This document shows, piece after piece, positions 32,427 through 44,346 of a stretch of 64,000 bases of DNA. The translations under genes and the position numbers were made by a program. The stretch's first letter is position 1, and the number at the start of each line of letters is the position of its first letter. Origin of the DNA: Phycomyces blakesleeanus NRRL 1555(-) (taxonomy: Eukaryota; Mucoromycota; Mucoromycetes; Mucorales; Phycomycetaceae). A model generated the notes under the pieces. That model saw only the letters and a program-made list of their open reading frames with translations. It had not been told where the DNA came from and made no database searches. The stretch is taken from NCBI RefSeq assembly GCF_001638985.1, contig NW_017265135.1:3247545-3311544 (forward strand), written 5' to 3'.

Positions 32427-34395
32427 CTAGTACGTTGCATAGACAGAGCGTTTGGGTCCTTTTGGATAGACTACCAGCGTGGCTGCAAAAAGACCAACGG
32501 CTATTCCAAGGGAAGCAACTACCATCTGGATCGCAAAAGAGGTACCTTGATCGTCTTGTCGAATCAAAAAATATGCGCCCTGAATTCCAACGCTTCCAGG
32601 AACCAAAGAAATGATTCCGCACGAGAGGGGTACCAATGCAAGATCCCCAGTCACCTTGAGGTACAGGTTGCCAAAGATCCCGACACTAAAAGCACTGATG
32701 GTGCCTACAACTTGGTAATTAGATATCACCTTGCTTGTCATCAGAGATACCCCAAATCCAACCGCAGCACTAAAAACCATGCACGGCCACTGTCGGAAGG
32801 TGGCACCCAGGGTTGTGGCCATACAGATCGCCACCAGTGGAAACAGGGCCAGGTTGAGCCAGTGTGGAACACATCCGGTACATGTGTCAAAAGTCGCGGG
32901 TGGGGCTGATAGATCCAAAGCATCGTACAGGCTGGTTCCGATCTCAAGTCCATAGCCAATAAACAGTGCGTAAATGAGAGAGTAGACAAAGCGAACAGTA
33001 CCAGTGATGATATGCTTGGCAGATAATTCCATCTATTGTATATTTACACACGATCCACAAAAACAACAGCAAGAGTAAAAGTAACAGAAGAAGTATCAAA
33101 GAAGATTAGTTTAGACACCTCTTTATTTTTCTTTCTTAAACGAATGGAGTGTAATATATAGAAGAAAAAAGGAATAGAAGAAACGTACTAACTTACAATC
33201 GCCATTGTCAGCGCATACCCAGGTAGCAGAATAGCCATTGCGGACAAAGCTACCCCGGTGAAACATATCCACGGACCTAATGCCTTTGCCACAAACCCTA
33301 CCAAAATAGCAGTGGAAATTTCAAATATATTGCGATAGGATTGATATCTGTCTGCCAACAAATTCAACAACCCGACCATCAAACCCAAGGCACCGCTGAC
33401 AGCAGTATCCACAGGTCTCCCGTTAAACATGACTGGGACGGTCAATAGGCTGCTGAACGCGTAGGCCAGTAGCATGATCCACGAGCTCCAGGTTGGGGGT
33501 GCTTGTAGAACCACCGCGAGTTTTTCAAGGCATTCCTCCGAGCTTATTTGTCCCTTGTGGATCTGGTTGGCAATCCGATCGACATTTGCAAGTTTTCCCA
33601 TGTCGAATCCTTGAGTACATTTGACGAGAATTGTCTGAGATGGCTGGCCATCAAAGCAGATCATCATTACTCCCGGAATAAAGACAAATATTGCATTCAT
33701 TCCAAGACATTCTGCAGTGACATTCAATGATTGTTCCTTGATAATGATAGTGATAACAATAGTGATAGTGATGATAGTAATAAATAAATTCAATTCAATT
33801 CAATTCAATTCGATATGATTTAATTCGATTAAATTAAATTAAATTAAATTAATCATAAAAACAAAAAAGTAAAAGTAAAAAAATAAGAATAAAATAAGAA
33901 AAAGCTCGAGGATTTTTTTTATATCTCCCTTTTCTTCACACCTACTATGCGGTGACAAGGTGCTCCATAGAGCATAAGACATTGGCACAAAAGAATAATG
34001 ATCTGCTTGCTCTTTTGAAAATCTTGAGGTTTTGTGAGTGCAGGTCCGACAGCTGATTCTTCATCGATCTGGATTATATTTGTTTCTGTTGTTTCTGTGG
34101 CTGTTACTGTTGTTGTATTTTGGAATTGTTGCTGGTGCTGCTGTAGATGATAGAGTGTTTCTTGGTGTACATGACAGGTATTGGTAGTACAATTGATACA
34201 CTCCAGTTTGGGTGAAACGGTTTGGGAAAGTAGTAACCAGCGGTGGATGAGCTGTGACCATTTGGGTATACTGACATGTTTTTCTATGTTGGATGATATG
34301 CAGGCAGCAGTGGAATAGGTTGGTGAAGCAAGATCTTCAGATCCGTGGCGAGATATTTCCATAGACCTACTGTCCAAGTGATTTACGTCTGGCAT
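32427..34395 (-). CDS. ThrE/PRM10-family membrane transporter
   Basis: Fungal member of the ThrE (threonine/serine exporter, DUF1212) family, like yeast Prm10. The substrate in fungi is not settled. Exons 34395-33946, 33736-33197 and 33032-32427 give about 531 residues. The soluble ThrE half has LMLYGAPCHRI joined across the first intron to EQSLNVTAECLGM and IFVFIPGVMMICF. About ten hydrophobic helices follow, including WIMLLAYAFSSLL, VALSAMAILLPGYAL, FVYSLIYALFIGYGLEIG, CIISLVPGSVGIQGAYF and VVASLGIAVGLFAATL. The N-terminal 110 residues are polar, with CINCTTNTCHVH (a possible metal site) and Gln/Thr runs. An extra upstream exon starting near 34610 could add a few residues, so the start is uncertain. 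Confidence 0.85.
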
Positions 34396-35149
34396 ATAGT
34401 TAAAGAATGAGATATACAAGATAAAGTATAAAGAATAAAGAACAGAGTATGTATATATAGGTAGGTAGAAAAGAAAGGATAAAGAAATAAAAGGGATTGG
34501 TATGAAGTGCCAAAGTTTGTTAAAAAAACAAAAAACAAAAACAGTAATCGTATAAATGTTGAAGCAGACCGGTGCTCTGGCTTGTTTGCTAATAACTCAC
34601 AAATGGCCAAACAACTCATCTTCTTTAGACGTCATCTCTCTCTAAAAGAAGAATGCATTTGAACCTCTTGTTCGGATGTCCACAATTGAACCAAGCCCCC
34701 TAATCTCCTTCTAATTATTTTCTGTAGAATTCACACAAACTAACAATGTATATTTAATATTGTTCTACTCCTTATACATTACCATATTTCTCTCTTATAC
34801 ACCCAGTTATACTCTTCTCCTAGCCAAACTTGACAATGGGATAATATAAAGCAGTAGTACAGATGTGTATAATGAAGGAAAAGGGGGGAAGGGAGAGCAA
34901 ACGATTATATAACAACAATAAGTATATATATATACAGGCACACGGGCCAAGCACGCATACCAAAAAAAGGTGAAAGGAAAAGAAGTACATCTACGTATGT
35001 ACTGATCTCAATTTCGTCTTTCTCTTTCTCGCTTTTTTTTTATGGTTCTCTATTTGTCTCTCTCTCTATACATATACATGTGTGTGTTGAGGGTTTTGGT
35101 GTGTTGGTGTGTTGGTGTATGCTTGTTTGTGTATGTGTATTGGAGTAAT
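34396..35149. other. Spacer upstream of the ThrE-family gene and downstream of PAM18
   Basis: Contains a possible first exon of the ThrE-family gene near 34600-34640 (ATG then GTGAGT), then TA and GT-rich microsatellite sequence (GTGTGTTG near 35080-35120). No other gene seen. Confidence 0.4.
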
Positions 35150-35760
35150 CTATTTCTTGGTCTTTGACTCCAAAAACTCCTTTGCCTCGTTAATCTTGAG
35201 TGCTAAGTAAGGTGATCCTCCGCGATCAGGATGGTTGAGCAACATGATTCTTCGGTGGGCCTCTTTTACTTTCTGCTTAGTAGCCTGTGCCTCTCTAGAA
35301 AATAAAATTACATAAACACATTTATATAGATATATTAGTTACTCTACTCCGGAATGCAATTACGAGTAAATGTAATTTATAAATATTTTCAGTTGTTTCT
35401 CTTTTTTACCTAATGCCGAGAATAAGAGCAGCCTCACGCTTGTTCATTTTAGCATCGAATCCACCCTTGTAGAACTTGGACATGCGAGGAGCTCTAGGCA
35501 TCTTTTGCCATTCTTGGTAAGCACGCAGGCCAAGACGACCAGCAGTGGCAGCACCTGCTACTGCAAAACCAATAACAATGGTGGTGGACTATATACACAT
35601 AAGGATAACGATAATAATAGAATAAGTATACACACTTCATAATGGTAATAATGATAATGATAACCAACAATCTTTGTTGTTGTTGTTGTTGTTGCTTCTT
35701 CTCCTTCTTTTTTTACTTGCTTCAATTAAAATGCTTATTATACAACAGAATAATTACCAT
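35150..35760 (-). CDS. PAM18: PAM18/Tim14, J-protein of the mitochondrial import motor
   Basis: J-domain co-chaperone that stimulates mtHsp70 at the TIM23 channel. Three exons: the start codon alone (35760-35758, ATG directly followed by GTAATT), 35588-35410, and 35294-35150, joined in phase to 108 residues. The N-terminal membrane span is [20 protein letters not shown]. It is followed by [21 protein letters not shown], characteristic of Pam18, and the J-domain core [20 protein letters not shown] with the HPD motif and [11 protein letters not shown]. Length and order fit Pam18 rather than Pam16, which lacks HPD. The split immediately after ATG is repeated in NSA2 about 3 kb away. Confidence 0.93.
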
Positions 35761-37563
35761 GTCAATGGAATCAAAATAACAATGATATTAAAGAATAGAA
35801 ACGCAAGCAATGGAACCTTATCAAACCCCCAAAACCTCAACTTTCGACCTCCCACCCCCACCTTTTTCATAAAAAATAAAAAAGAACAAGGCCAATATTT
35901 ATCCATCGTGACTGCTGAACGACAATAACCTTTTTATTTATTTATTTATTTATTTTATATATGTATATAAATGTATATATATATTTGACACAAGTTGGTA
36001 ATTGTATATGCATGAAGAATCACTTATAATAATTTTAGTACAGAAGCATAGGTATTAAAAGCCTATATTAATGATATAATCAAAGGTATATTAGTATAAT
36101 TACTCTGGAAGAAATGGCTATATATATAATAGCAATGAATCAAAGAAGAGTATCTTTTTTTTCTATATATGATAGGTTGTACAGAATGTCAAAATTTGCT
36201 TGACTATACCCGACTGATCTGGTTGAATAAATTATATAGTAAAAGTAAAAGTAAAAGTAATGGTAATGATAATTATAATGATATTCATACTATTGGAAGG
36301 GTACATTTGTGAATTGACATTTTTGAAATATCTCGGAGATAAACGTCTCCAAAAGCTTCAAATTTCACATTCTTGCTTTACTATGATCTGGTACACCGTA
36401 CTTGTTTCAAAAGAGTGTACCTGAAAGATCAAAATAAAAAAAATAAAATCAGGATTTTATAGATATATGCACACACACACATATATATATATATACATAC
36501 GAATTATTCCACTATTCTTCGTGTCTATACACACATTAAAAAAATGGTCATTGAAGCTAACAATAAATACCAGCAGCTCCTTTCATTTATTTACAAGACC
36601 CAATTTGTTTAAAAGGTGCAGAATATTAGTCTCATCTAAACACCCGCCTGCACCCACCCATACAGATTTTGTAGTTGTGGTAAGTAATATTCGATCCAAA
36701 GAGTCTAATGAGCACAATTTAAAAACAGAACGTATACATTTATTTTCTTTGCATGAACACATACACAACCATAACTGCACCATCTTATATGTATATATGT
36801 TTGTATGTATACAAAAATAGATTAAGTTTCAAGGTGTAGTTATTGGTAAAAGAGTACTAAAGACTAAAACCATAAATATCAACCCATAGTCATATTTGAA
36901 ACAAGTCTTTCCTTCCTCTTCTTCTTCTTATTCTTTTTATAACTATTCATCAACTTCAACCTTTTACCAAGGAGAGACGTATCAATTACATCTGAGTAAC
37001 AGTGTAGCCACTCAGGGAGATTAATATTGTCATATAGATATGTATGTATGCATGTATAGAAAATACCAATCAGCTTAAATATCTCAAAGTCGTTTCTTAT
37101 ATCCATAGTCTACATAAAATAATTAATAGAAGAAGAAAAGAGCAACTTTTATTAAGATATAGAATACTCGCACATTATTTTCAATAATATGTTATTTTAC
37201 TCAACTTTCCCAAGGACTCTCTCTATCACTCACACACATAGCAAGTCAATAATATATACATATATAGCTCATAACTGATACCCAGTAAATTGAATTAGTG
37301 TAGATTGTTTTTATTTTATTTTATTTTATATTATATGGTAATGGTTTTTAGTCTGAGCGCAATTTGTGTGGAATTCGAAGTGATATTTTATTGTGTACAA
37401 GAGGCCAAACAAAAAAAAGGGAAGAAAGATAGTAGAAAGGATGGAAATGTAACATGCGTGCAAAAACAAAAAAAAAGAAGTGAATACAAATGTGTGTGCG
37501 TGAGAGAGTGCGAGTGTGTGGAGTAAAAACAAAAGGTGTTTTAATTCTCATATGTCTCTTTCT
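35761..37563. other. Long AT-rich spacer between PAM18 and NSA2
   Basis: About 1.8 kb rich in TA, CA and AAAG microsatellites. A possible minus-strand small gene at 36879-37105 (MDIRNDFEIFKLI, an intron with GT..AG, then DVIDTSLLGKRLKL and a Lys-rich tail) would code for about 50 residues, but I do not recognise it and give it low weight. Nothing else is convincing. Confidence 0.35.
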
Positions 37564-38740
37564 TTAGACAAGGAGAACGGCGTTAATACAACCATCGTTT
37601 TCTGTTAAAGAAATAAAAGAACTAATTTTTAGTATTTATTGATCTTCATTATTATAAGCTAAAATATAATATACTGCACCACAATGGCACTAAATGGCTA
37701 ATGTGCATACCCATACACCCACGCATATATTTCTAATGTAAATAACCATAGCAAAAAGAAAAAGAAACCTACCAGGATTGTTGGTGACCTGGGCATATTT
37801 ACCCCAGACAACCTTACCACCAGTGGTTACCAAACCAAGTTCTGATACGTTGACTTCCAATACGGTACCCTTGGTGATAACACCAAGATGTGTGAAAAGA
37901 GGTGACTGAGGGTTCTTCTTGACACCGATAATTGGCAGCTGGAAGGTTGCCTTGAGTTCTGGGTGGGTAACATGTGCCTTCTTGAAACGAAGACCCATAG
38001 GACGGATGAAACGCTCGTACTTCGGGGGCTTACGAGTGAAGCCATCTCCAACAAAGGTAGCCTTTGTGACCATACGCTTCCACGACTTGGTCTTACTCTT
38101 TCCACTCTTAACGACTTTGAACATCTCATCTTCTGCCATACCGCGAACAGCGGGCAAAGGAACAGACCACTTGCCTGCCTTCTCCTTTCTCTTTTGCTTA
38201 ACCATGTTACTCAAAATCTTGGCACGATCTTGGCCTTCACGATCCAAAAGGTAGGCAGGAACAGCACCTTCGGGAACAGCGTCGGCGGTCTTGGTCTTTG
38301 CGTTTCGTTCTTCGTGCTTCTTGATGGTCTTCTTCATCTGAATCTTCTCGGCACGACGCTTCTGGTTGTGCAACTTGGCCTTGAGACCATGTACCTTCTG
38401 AGCATACTGAGAATCCTTGTGGACCTTACGAGCTTCTCTCTTACGCCTAAATGATGCTTTTTTGTTAGAACCGAGCGGATCGATTTGGGCTATTTAACGA
38501 GCACAAAGAAAAATCCTTACTTGCGCTCTTCATAATCAAGACGTCTTCCATGACGCTTAATGTGCTCTTCGATATGCTCGTTCTGGGGCTATTGATTTGA
38601 ATCCGATTCAAATACAAGAAAGAAAGAAATGAAGTGTTATTAACTTATTGATTTCCTCTCTTTTATTTTTTATTTTATAGTAATATTTATTTATTATAAT
38701 CGAGTTGGATCTCTAGTTAATCAAGTCAATCGTTTACCAT
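37564..38740 (-). CDS. NSA2: NSA2, pre-60S ribosome biogenesis factor
   Basis: Nucleolar assembly factor for the large ribosomal subunit, needed for 27S pre-rRNA processing. Four exons: start codon alone (38740-38738, ATG then GTAAAC), 38588-38521, 38446-37773 and 37601-37564, giving 260 residues as in yeast. It begins [19 protein letters not shown] and [19 protein letters not shown], then basic coiled regions, [40 protein letters not shown] and the eS8-like barrel [20 protein letters not shown] and [20 protein letters not shown]. The last exon supplies the final dozen residues ending INAVLLV, the expected C-terminus. High confidence, because every exon matches the family end to end. Confidence 0.95.
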
Positions 38741-38828
38741 GGCGAGCGGACTGTTGTGTAAGTTGAAAGAATAAAAAAAAAAGGGGGTGAAGGAAAAAAA
38801 TTATATACTGAAGAAAAATGTGACTTGT

Positions 38829-41424
38829 TTAGAGTTGATTTTGTGTTTTGAACGAATCCCAAGCTTCGTTGAGCACAGTGAAAATCCCGCTCGCAAGCAT
38901 TTGCTGCTCCACTGAGGCATTGATAGGCAACTTTTTTTTTGTTAAAAAGAAAGAAAAAACGTTTAGTCCAAAAAATAAAATATAAAAAGAAAAGTTTATA
39001 CCTTGTCTGGATGAACCTTTGCAATTGCCTTTCGATAATATGTCTTGCATTGTTTTGGATCAATCAGCTCGCCCATTCCCACCTGCTGCCAACCTAATTC
39101 TTCCCAAACCACCATGTCAAGACTAGCCAACAAAGCACGCAAATTAAGTTCCCTCGTATCCTTCCACATCTTTAATCGTGCTTCAACGCGGTCTGTTTTA
39201 GCCAACTTTTCGAATCCCTCTGCCTCCTTCTGTGCGGCCCTCTCGCGCATAGCAGCCACTCCTTTACTGGGTTGGGTAGCAGGCGCAGGCTTGAAATTTT
39301 CAAATATGGAGTAGTCAATATCTGGGAAAGCTGTCTGTACCGGTGGTTTAGAAGTGGCAGAGGCAGAGGTAGAGGAAGGTGCGGGTGCGGGTGCGGGTGC
39401 GGATGTAGACGTAGACGTGGATGCGGACGTGGGTTTAGAGGCAGATGCAGATGCAGAAGTGGGTCGAGTGGTAGCATGAACATTTCCGGGAGAAGAGAAA
39501 GAAGCTGTCTCATTCTCTAGAGCCGTTCTACACTTACTGATCCCTTGGCTGATACGTGGACTCGAGTTTCCTTGATATGCGATCAATGTTTCATAGACCT
39601 GAATGGCATCTTTGTATCTCAGCAAAGCCTCTAGAGCCTCGGCCTTTCGTAACAATGCTTTGACAACCTGTTCTTGCCAAGATATCTCTTTATCACCAGA
39701 TAAAACGTGACCTTCACCTCTTCTCTCCGCCATTTCTATAGCAACATTACAATCTCTCAAGGAAGCCTCATAGTTTCCGGCCTTTAACCTTGCGGCCGCT
39801 CGGTTATTACTCAGCAAAATACGATGGTCGTGGTTGATAGGAAGAGCATGTAGAGCGCGGGTGTACAGCGATTCTGCCTCTTGGTATAGTCCACGATTAA
39901 AGTACTCATTTCCTCTTGTGCGGTCTTTCTCTGCCTGTGCAATTGGATCAAAAACCTTCGGATGAGCATAAAATGGATCGCTTGGGTCAAGATCGCCAAA
40001 TGAATTATGTTGTTGTTGCTGCTGCTGTTGCTGTTGTTGTTGCCTTTGTTTTTGCTTTTGCTGCTCGGCAATATATTCTCTTTTCCTTTCTTCCTGAAGC
40101 TGTCTAAATTCCTCTTCCTCTTCATCGTCGTTTGAAGAATTTTCATTTTCATTTTTATAATATTTCTGTTGTTCATTGGTCTTACGCTTAGATCCCCAAG
40201 ATTGCCCAGCCTTGACAAATTGTTCTGCATTCTTGTAGATATAACTTCCCCACTCGGCTGCTTGCGCTTTCAATGGCTCAGAGAGACGACGAGAAGGTGG
40301 CTCAAAAGATTGCTTTCTTTGCCCATTGGTATTTTCACCCTCTTTGATGTTCTCCGCAATATCATCTTCTAGCTCTTTACTTTGAACTAAAAGATTGACA
40401 GCTTCCTGTAGGTCCTTTCCGGCCGTGGCAACCAATGCAACCTTGGACTCTTCCAATCCAAATCCCATTTCTACCAGCCGTTTAAGTCTTTCGTCTTTTA
40501 TGTGGGCGTGGGCGTGGGCGTGGGCGTGGGCGTGAGGTTGGGGTTGGGGTTGGGGTTGAGGTTGAGGTTGAGGTTGTGGCTGGGATTGGGATTTCAGAGG
40601 TGATTGAGTATACGATTGTGGTTGTGGTTGAGCATATTGTTGAGACTGTGGTTTAGTGTAAGAGGGGGATTGAGGCTGTGATAAAGAGGACTTGCGTGGA
40701 GTCTGGATAGGTGTCTGATAGAAGATACCAAAATAAGATATATTATATAATTCATCCTCATTAACAGTAGCAATGTTAACAACATACCGTTTTTTGTTGA
40801 TGTGGTGATGATCGTTTTTCAAAAGGATCGAACTCTCCTTGCCCACCTTTTGGACTAAAATATCCATCAGGGCGAGAAGGACTTTGACGACTGACCAAAA
40901 GAAAAATGATTATTAAGATTATTATAAAAGTAAAGAATAATGTAAATATTTCATTATGCTAAATATAGATGTAGTATTATTACTTACTAGTCATTTCTTC
41001 CTGGCAAAGAAGTAGGTCGAACAGGAGGTGTACGATTTGGAGGATATATATACATATCTTTAGGAGTCGTAAATACAGGTAGTTCTACACCTGTGAGGGG
41101 CGATATTGCTGGAATTCCCGGTGAAGTGTTCCGATTGGACCCATTGGCATTTGATGGTGCATTAGCATCCAAGGATTGTGCGGATCGATGAGTATATGAT
41201 GGGGAGCCGTGCGGAATGTACGGTGAAGCGCGATGGGGCGATTGCTGCTGCTGTGCAAGGCTAGCAAGTGTAGGAGATTGCTGTGGTTGGAGGCTCGGTA
41301 GGAGATTGGCAAAGGCATCGTGACCATCTGCCTTGGTCTCAGCTGGACGACCAAGCTTACTTGAGGCATGGGGTGACTCAGTTGGTCTATTTGGCTGGTT
41401 TTGTGCGTGAATCGACCCGTGCAT
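38829..41424 (-). CDS. SWA2: Auxilin-like UBA-TPR-J protein (SWA2-like), clathrin uncoating
   Basis: Recruits Hsp70 to strip clathrin from vesicles. Exons 41424-40988, 40890-40788, 40714-39002 and 38930-38829 give 784 residues. The N-terminal region is disordered, with clathrin/adaptor-type motifs DAFANLL and FDPFE. A UBA domain follows (LKRLVEMGFGLEESKVALVA), then TPR repeats (RTRGNEYFNRGLYQEAESLY, ILLSNNRAAARLKAGNYEAS, KALLRKAEALEALLRYKDAI), a Ser/Thr/Ala/Pro linker, and a C-terminal J domain ending KAIAKVHPDK, which splices in phase to LPINASVEQQML and FTVLNEAWDSF. Codon repeats give Pro-Gln, His-Ala and Gln runs. An upstream in-frame hydrophobic extension to 41631 lacks a needed start, so I use the ATG at 41424. 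Confidence 0.88.
40503..40533. repeat. GGGCGT hexanucleotide repeat coding for His-Ala
   Basis: Five tandem GGGCGT units inside the auxilin-like gene encode a His-Ala run. It continues into GGGGTT/GAGGTT units that encode Pro-Gln. Likely length-variable between strains. Confidence 0.8.
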
Positions 41425-41827
41425 TACAAGAGAAACCGTGGTTTCTTTGACACTCTTTAGTAACTTAACAAATAAATAAAAATGGGTTGCACTCTTCTTC
41501 CTGCGTGCTTCTCGCAGTCCGACCCAATGAATTTCCTCGGCTCCTGAATGTTCCACATCCACCCAAAAAAAGAATAAACCAAAAAACCAAAAACTCAAAA
41601 TAATATACAAAAGCAATATTCTCAATGGCATGTTTCAATTTATAATGAACAGACCAGTAGATGTAATAAAGAGCCAAAACTAAAGTAACTGTAAAAGACA
41701 AGAAGACAATATTCAATACTCTTGACCTGTTTTACCTTCTATTAGTAACTACAAGTGCCTGCAAGAATTCAATTTATTTAAAATTAAATGTTTAAATAAA
41801 AATGTTTAACAAGTGTATGTTGCAAGC

Positions 41828-43533
41828 CTAATCACAATTGAGAATAAGTTTTTGAACCAATCTTCCAATTACTGTATCGTTGGCTGTTTTTATTGGAGTC
41901 GAGCACAGCTTTGCCAATAATTTCAATTGCTCGTCCAACTTCATATTTCCAATAATTTCAATTTCATCACTAGTTTCAAACAATCTTGCAATACAATTAA
42001 CGATGTCTGCAATATCTCCACTTTTGCCAATAAACCATTCCAACGTATTTTTATTGAGAACAGGCCTTCTATCATGTTTTGTAGAAGTATGGACCTCTGT
42101 GGCAATTCGATTGAATATTTCAGATGCACGTTTTGCTGCCGAGTCTTCGGTTTGATTCGAGTCATAAAAGAATAAAGTGAATACTGTATAAGGCTGGTAA
42201 ATGTGTCCCTTGGTGTATTCTGAAGAGCACCTACACCTTGAATATGTCTCAGTCCGATAAAACTTCGATCTGATTTGTTTTACTTGTTCTAAAAGGTCGT
42301 AGGTGTACAGCCTGTCGCATTTATCTTCCTTAAGTAACAAACGTGCCTTTTTAATAGATTTTTCGTGCAGATATATTCTTGTTTGTTTCGAAGGTTGAAA
42401 CGAATTAGTGGATGGTCCAACACTGATTTTCGGGTTTTCCTCTATAGTGCAGCTTGAGGTTATCAACATATTGCAGCTAAAAGTGCCAATGATCAACTTG
42501 TTGCTTTCATCATTGTAAATTGATCGAGTGCAAACACTCTCATAAATATCGTCACAAGCTGGCAAAGAATTGTATTGTTCGCCCTTTGAGTACCTCTCTG
42601 CATGTGGATCAACGTCTTTTTTCCTTCCATATGTCTCTATACAGTTTACTAGCAAAGCGTTGGTTCCATCCAGTAAAATACAGCCAGCAAAAAGCTGTGA
42701 AACACCGTATCGTGATTGAGGATTGGTTCTCCAGTCATGATTTGCCATTTCCAAGGTTTCTTGATTTATCTCCCAATATATTTCGTTTTTTAGTAAACGT
42801 GATAATGGTGAATTTGATATAATATAGTCTAATAGGTTTTTTTTCCCGATAACATTTTCAGTAATGGTATTTTGCTGCAATAGCGGTATAATAAAGTTGA
42901 CAGAAGGTTGGCTTGATGCTAACTCTTTTATAGTTGAGCTACTTCCCAATAAATAATATTGTCGTTTATCCGTCGATGTCAATGCTATAGGGTGAGCATT
43001 CATCATCTCTGTCATAAGAAGTAGTCTTTGCTGGTCTATTGTATCGGATCCCATGGCACTCATTGCTGCAATAGTAGCCAGGTCATTTGTTAAAATATCA
43101 TTCTCCTTTAAGGTATCAATAGCAGTTTTGATTTCATCCTTGCTGCACACTTTGGGCAATTTGAGAGTTGGAGAACTGAACTCAGACTTTCGTTTTACAT
43201 TCAAGCTTTTTGCATTAAAGATTTGCATTGTTCCTTCATGAAGATCGTTTACGTGAATTTTGAATGTTGAAGTTGTTTTCAAAGTTTTAAGGCACACAGG
43301 GCAAGCAAAACCTCGCTGTTCTCTTTTTATGGCGTGTTTGACTAGAATTCAGTTATTATAATTAGAGACGTAAAGCACATACTCGATTTTTTTGCTTACC
43401 TTCCTTAATACGAATGAGCACTTCCATTGTATGTAGATCGTACTGGTGTCTTTTTAATGTTGCTTTGTTGAAAGTAGATTAAACACACCCATCAATGAGG
43501 CAGGCGAGAAAATTGTCTCCTTGAGGCATGATG
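41828..43533 (-). pseudogene. C2H2 zinc-finger protein of unknown family, stop inside first finger
   Basis: An exon 43533-43400 reads MPQGDNFLACLIDGCV, then an in-frame TAA (43482-43484 region), then STFNKATLKRHQYDLH, which is plainly one C2H2 finger cut by a stop. It continues TMEVLIRIKE and splices (GTAAGC..TTCTAG) to a second exon that gives a second finger, FACPVCLKTLKTTSTFKIH, followed by about 475 residues of unknown family ending at 41828. Translation could restart at ATG 43427 and make a one-finger protein. The large domain has no motif I recognise; it contains QYYLLGSSSTIKELA, AGCILLDGTNALLVNCIE and FTLFFYDSN. Codon use is AT-ending, unlike the housekeeping genes. Probably a lineage-specific or mobile gene. 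Confidence 0.6.
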
Positions 43534-43819
43534 TGAAATAATCGCTTTAAACTTCCTAAATTATCGGTGAAAAGGATAAGTTAGCACGTCGGTGTTGTTC
43601 TTTTTATCATTTTTTATTCATTTTGATGTAAGGTCACTTACGGAAAATGCACCACAATTAAGTTAAATTCAAACTTTATCACCAGAGTCCAGCTTAATTA
43701 GCAAATTAAGCTGGCAGGGAAACATCTCAGGAACGAAACACACGCCATACTCTCGTTGACTCTATGTGCTTAACTTCTCAATCCAATACACAAGTTCTCA
43801 GTGCATCGGAAATGAAAGG

Positions 43820-44346
43820 TTAATTGTATTGATCAACTGCAGATTTATGTGCTAGCTGACGTACGATTTGAGAGAATTTTATGAATTGTGTTGTCAAGTT
43901 GCAGTGTTTGTTTGTTGTTGTCAGAGTCAGAAATGGAGACGTCATGTATCTAAATGACAATGGAGTACGTGGAACCCGACAAATGACACTGGCTTTTTGC
44001 AAGGTGATTCTCTTCAAGTTTTGGGAGTGGTTTGACACCACAATAGTTGAGGAGGGAAGATTTATGGTGTCGAAAGTTGTTGCCTGAATAGTGGAACAAG
44101 AGATGTCACCGACTAGCCTCATACATGGATCGATGGAAGCAGTTTTTTTCTTGCCTGATATAGCTCCAAGCAAGACAGAAAAAGGAGTAAGATAATTGAT
44201 AGCAGGTCGACCGACAATGTGCTCTGGTACGTACTAATCGTCATCCAACTCCTACAAAATGCGAGTAAGAGTAGCAGCAGTACAAACTTCCAAAGTACCC
44301 GGCCAAGTAAGAAGATTTTGGAGAGTAGCGTTGAGGTCATTAGGCA
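43820..44346 (-). pseudogene. Unrecognised gene with two in-frame TAG codons
   Basis: From ATG 44346 the frame reads MPNDLNATLQNLLTWPGTLE and TLTRIL, then TAG (ELDDD), TAG at 44234-44236, then YVPEHIVGRPAINYLTPFSV and about 120 more residues to a stop near 43820. Composition stays protein-like across both stops. I do not recognise the product. It lies just upstream of, and on the same strand as, the broken zinc-finger gene, so the two may be remains of one mobile or lineage-specific unit. Confidence 0.45.

Noticed and set aside
36879..37105. Small minus-strand gene with one intron
   Set aside because: About 50 residues, no known relative, and the surrounding sequence is simple repeat; support is too thin for a gene call.
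41425..41631. N-terminal hydrophobic extension of the auxilin-like protein
   Set aside because: It would make a membrane anchor that is unusual for SWA2-type proteins, and the ATG at 41424 gives the expected disordered start.
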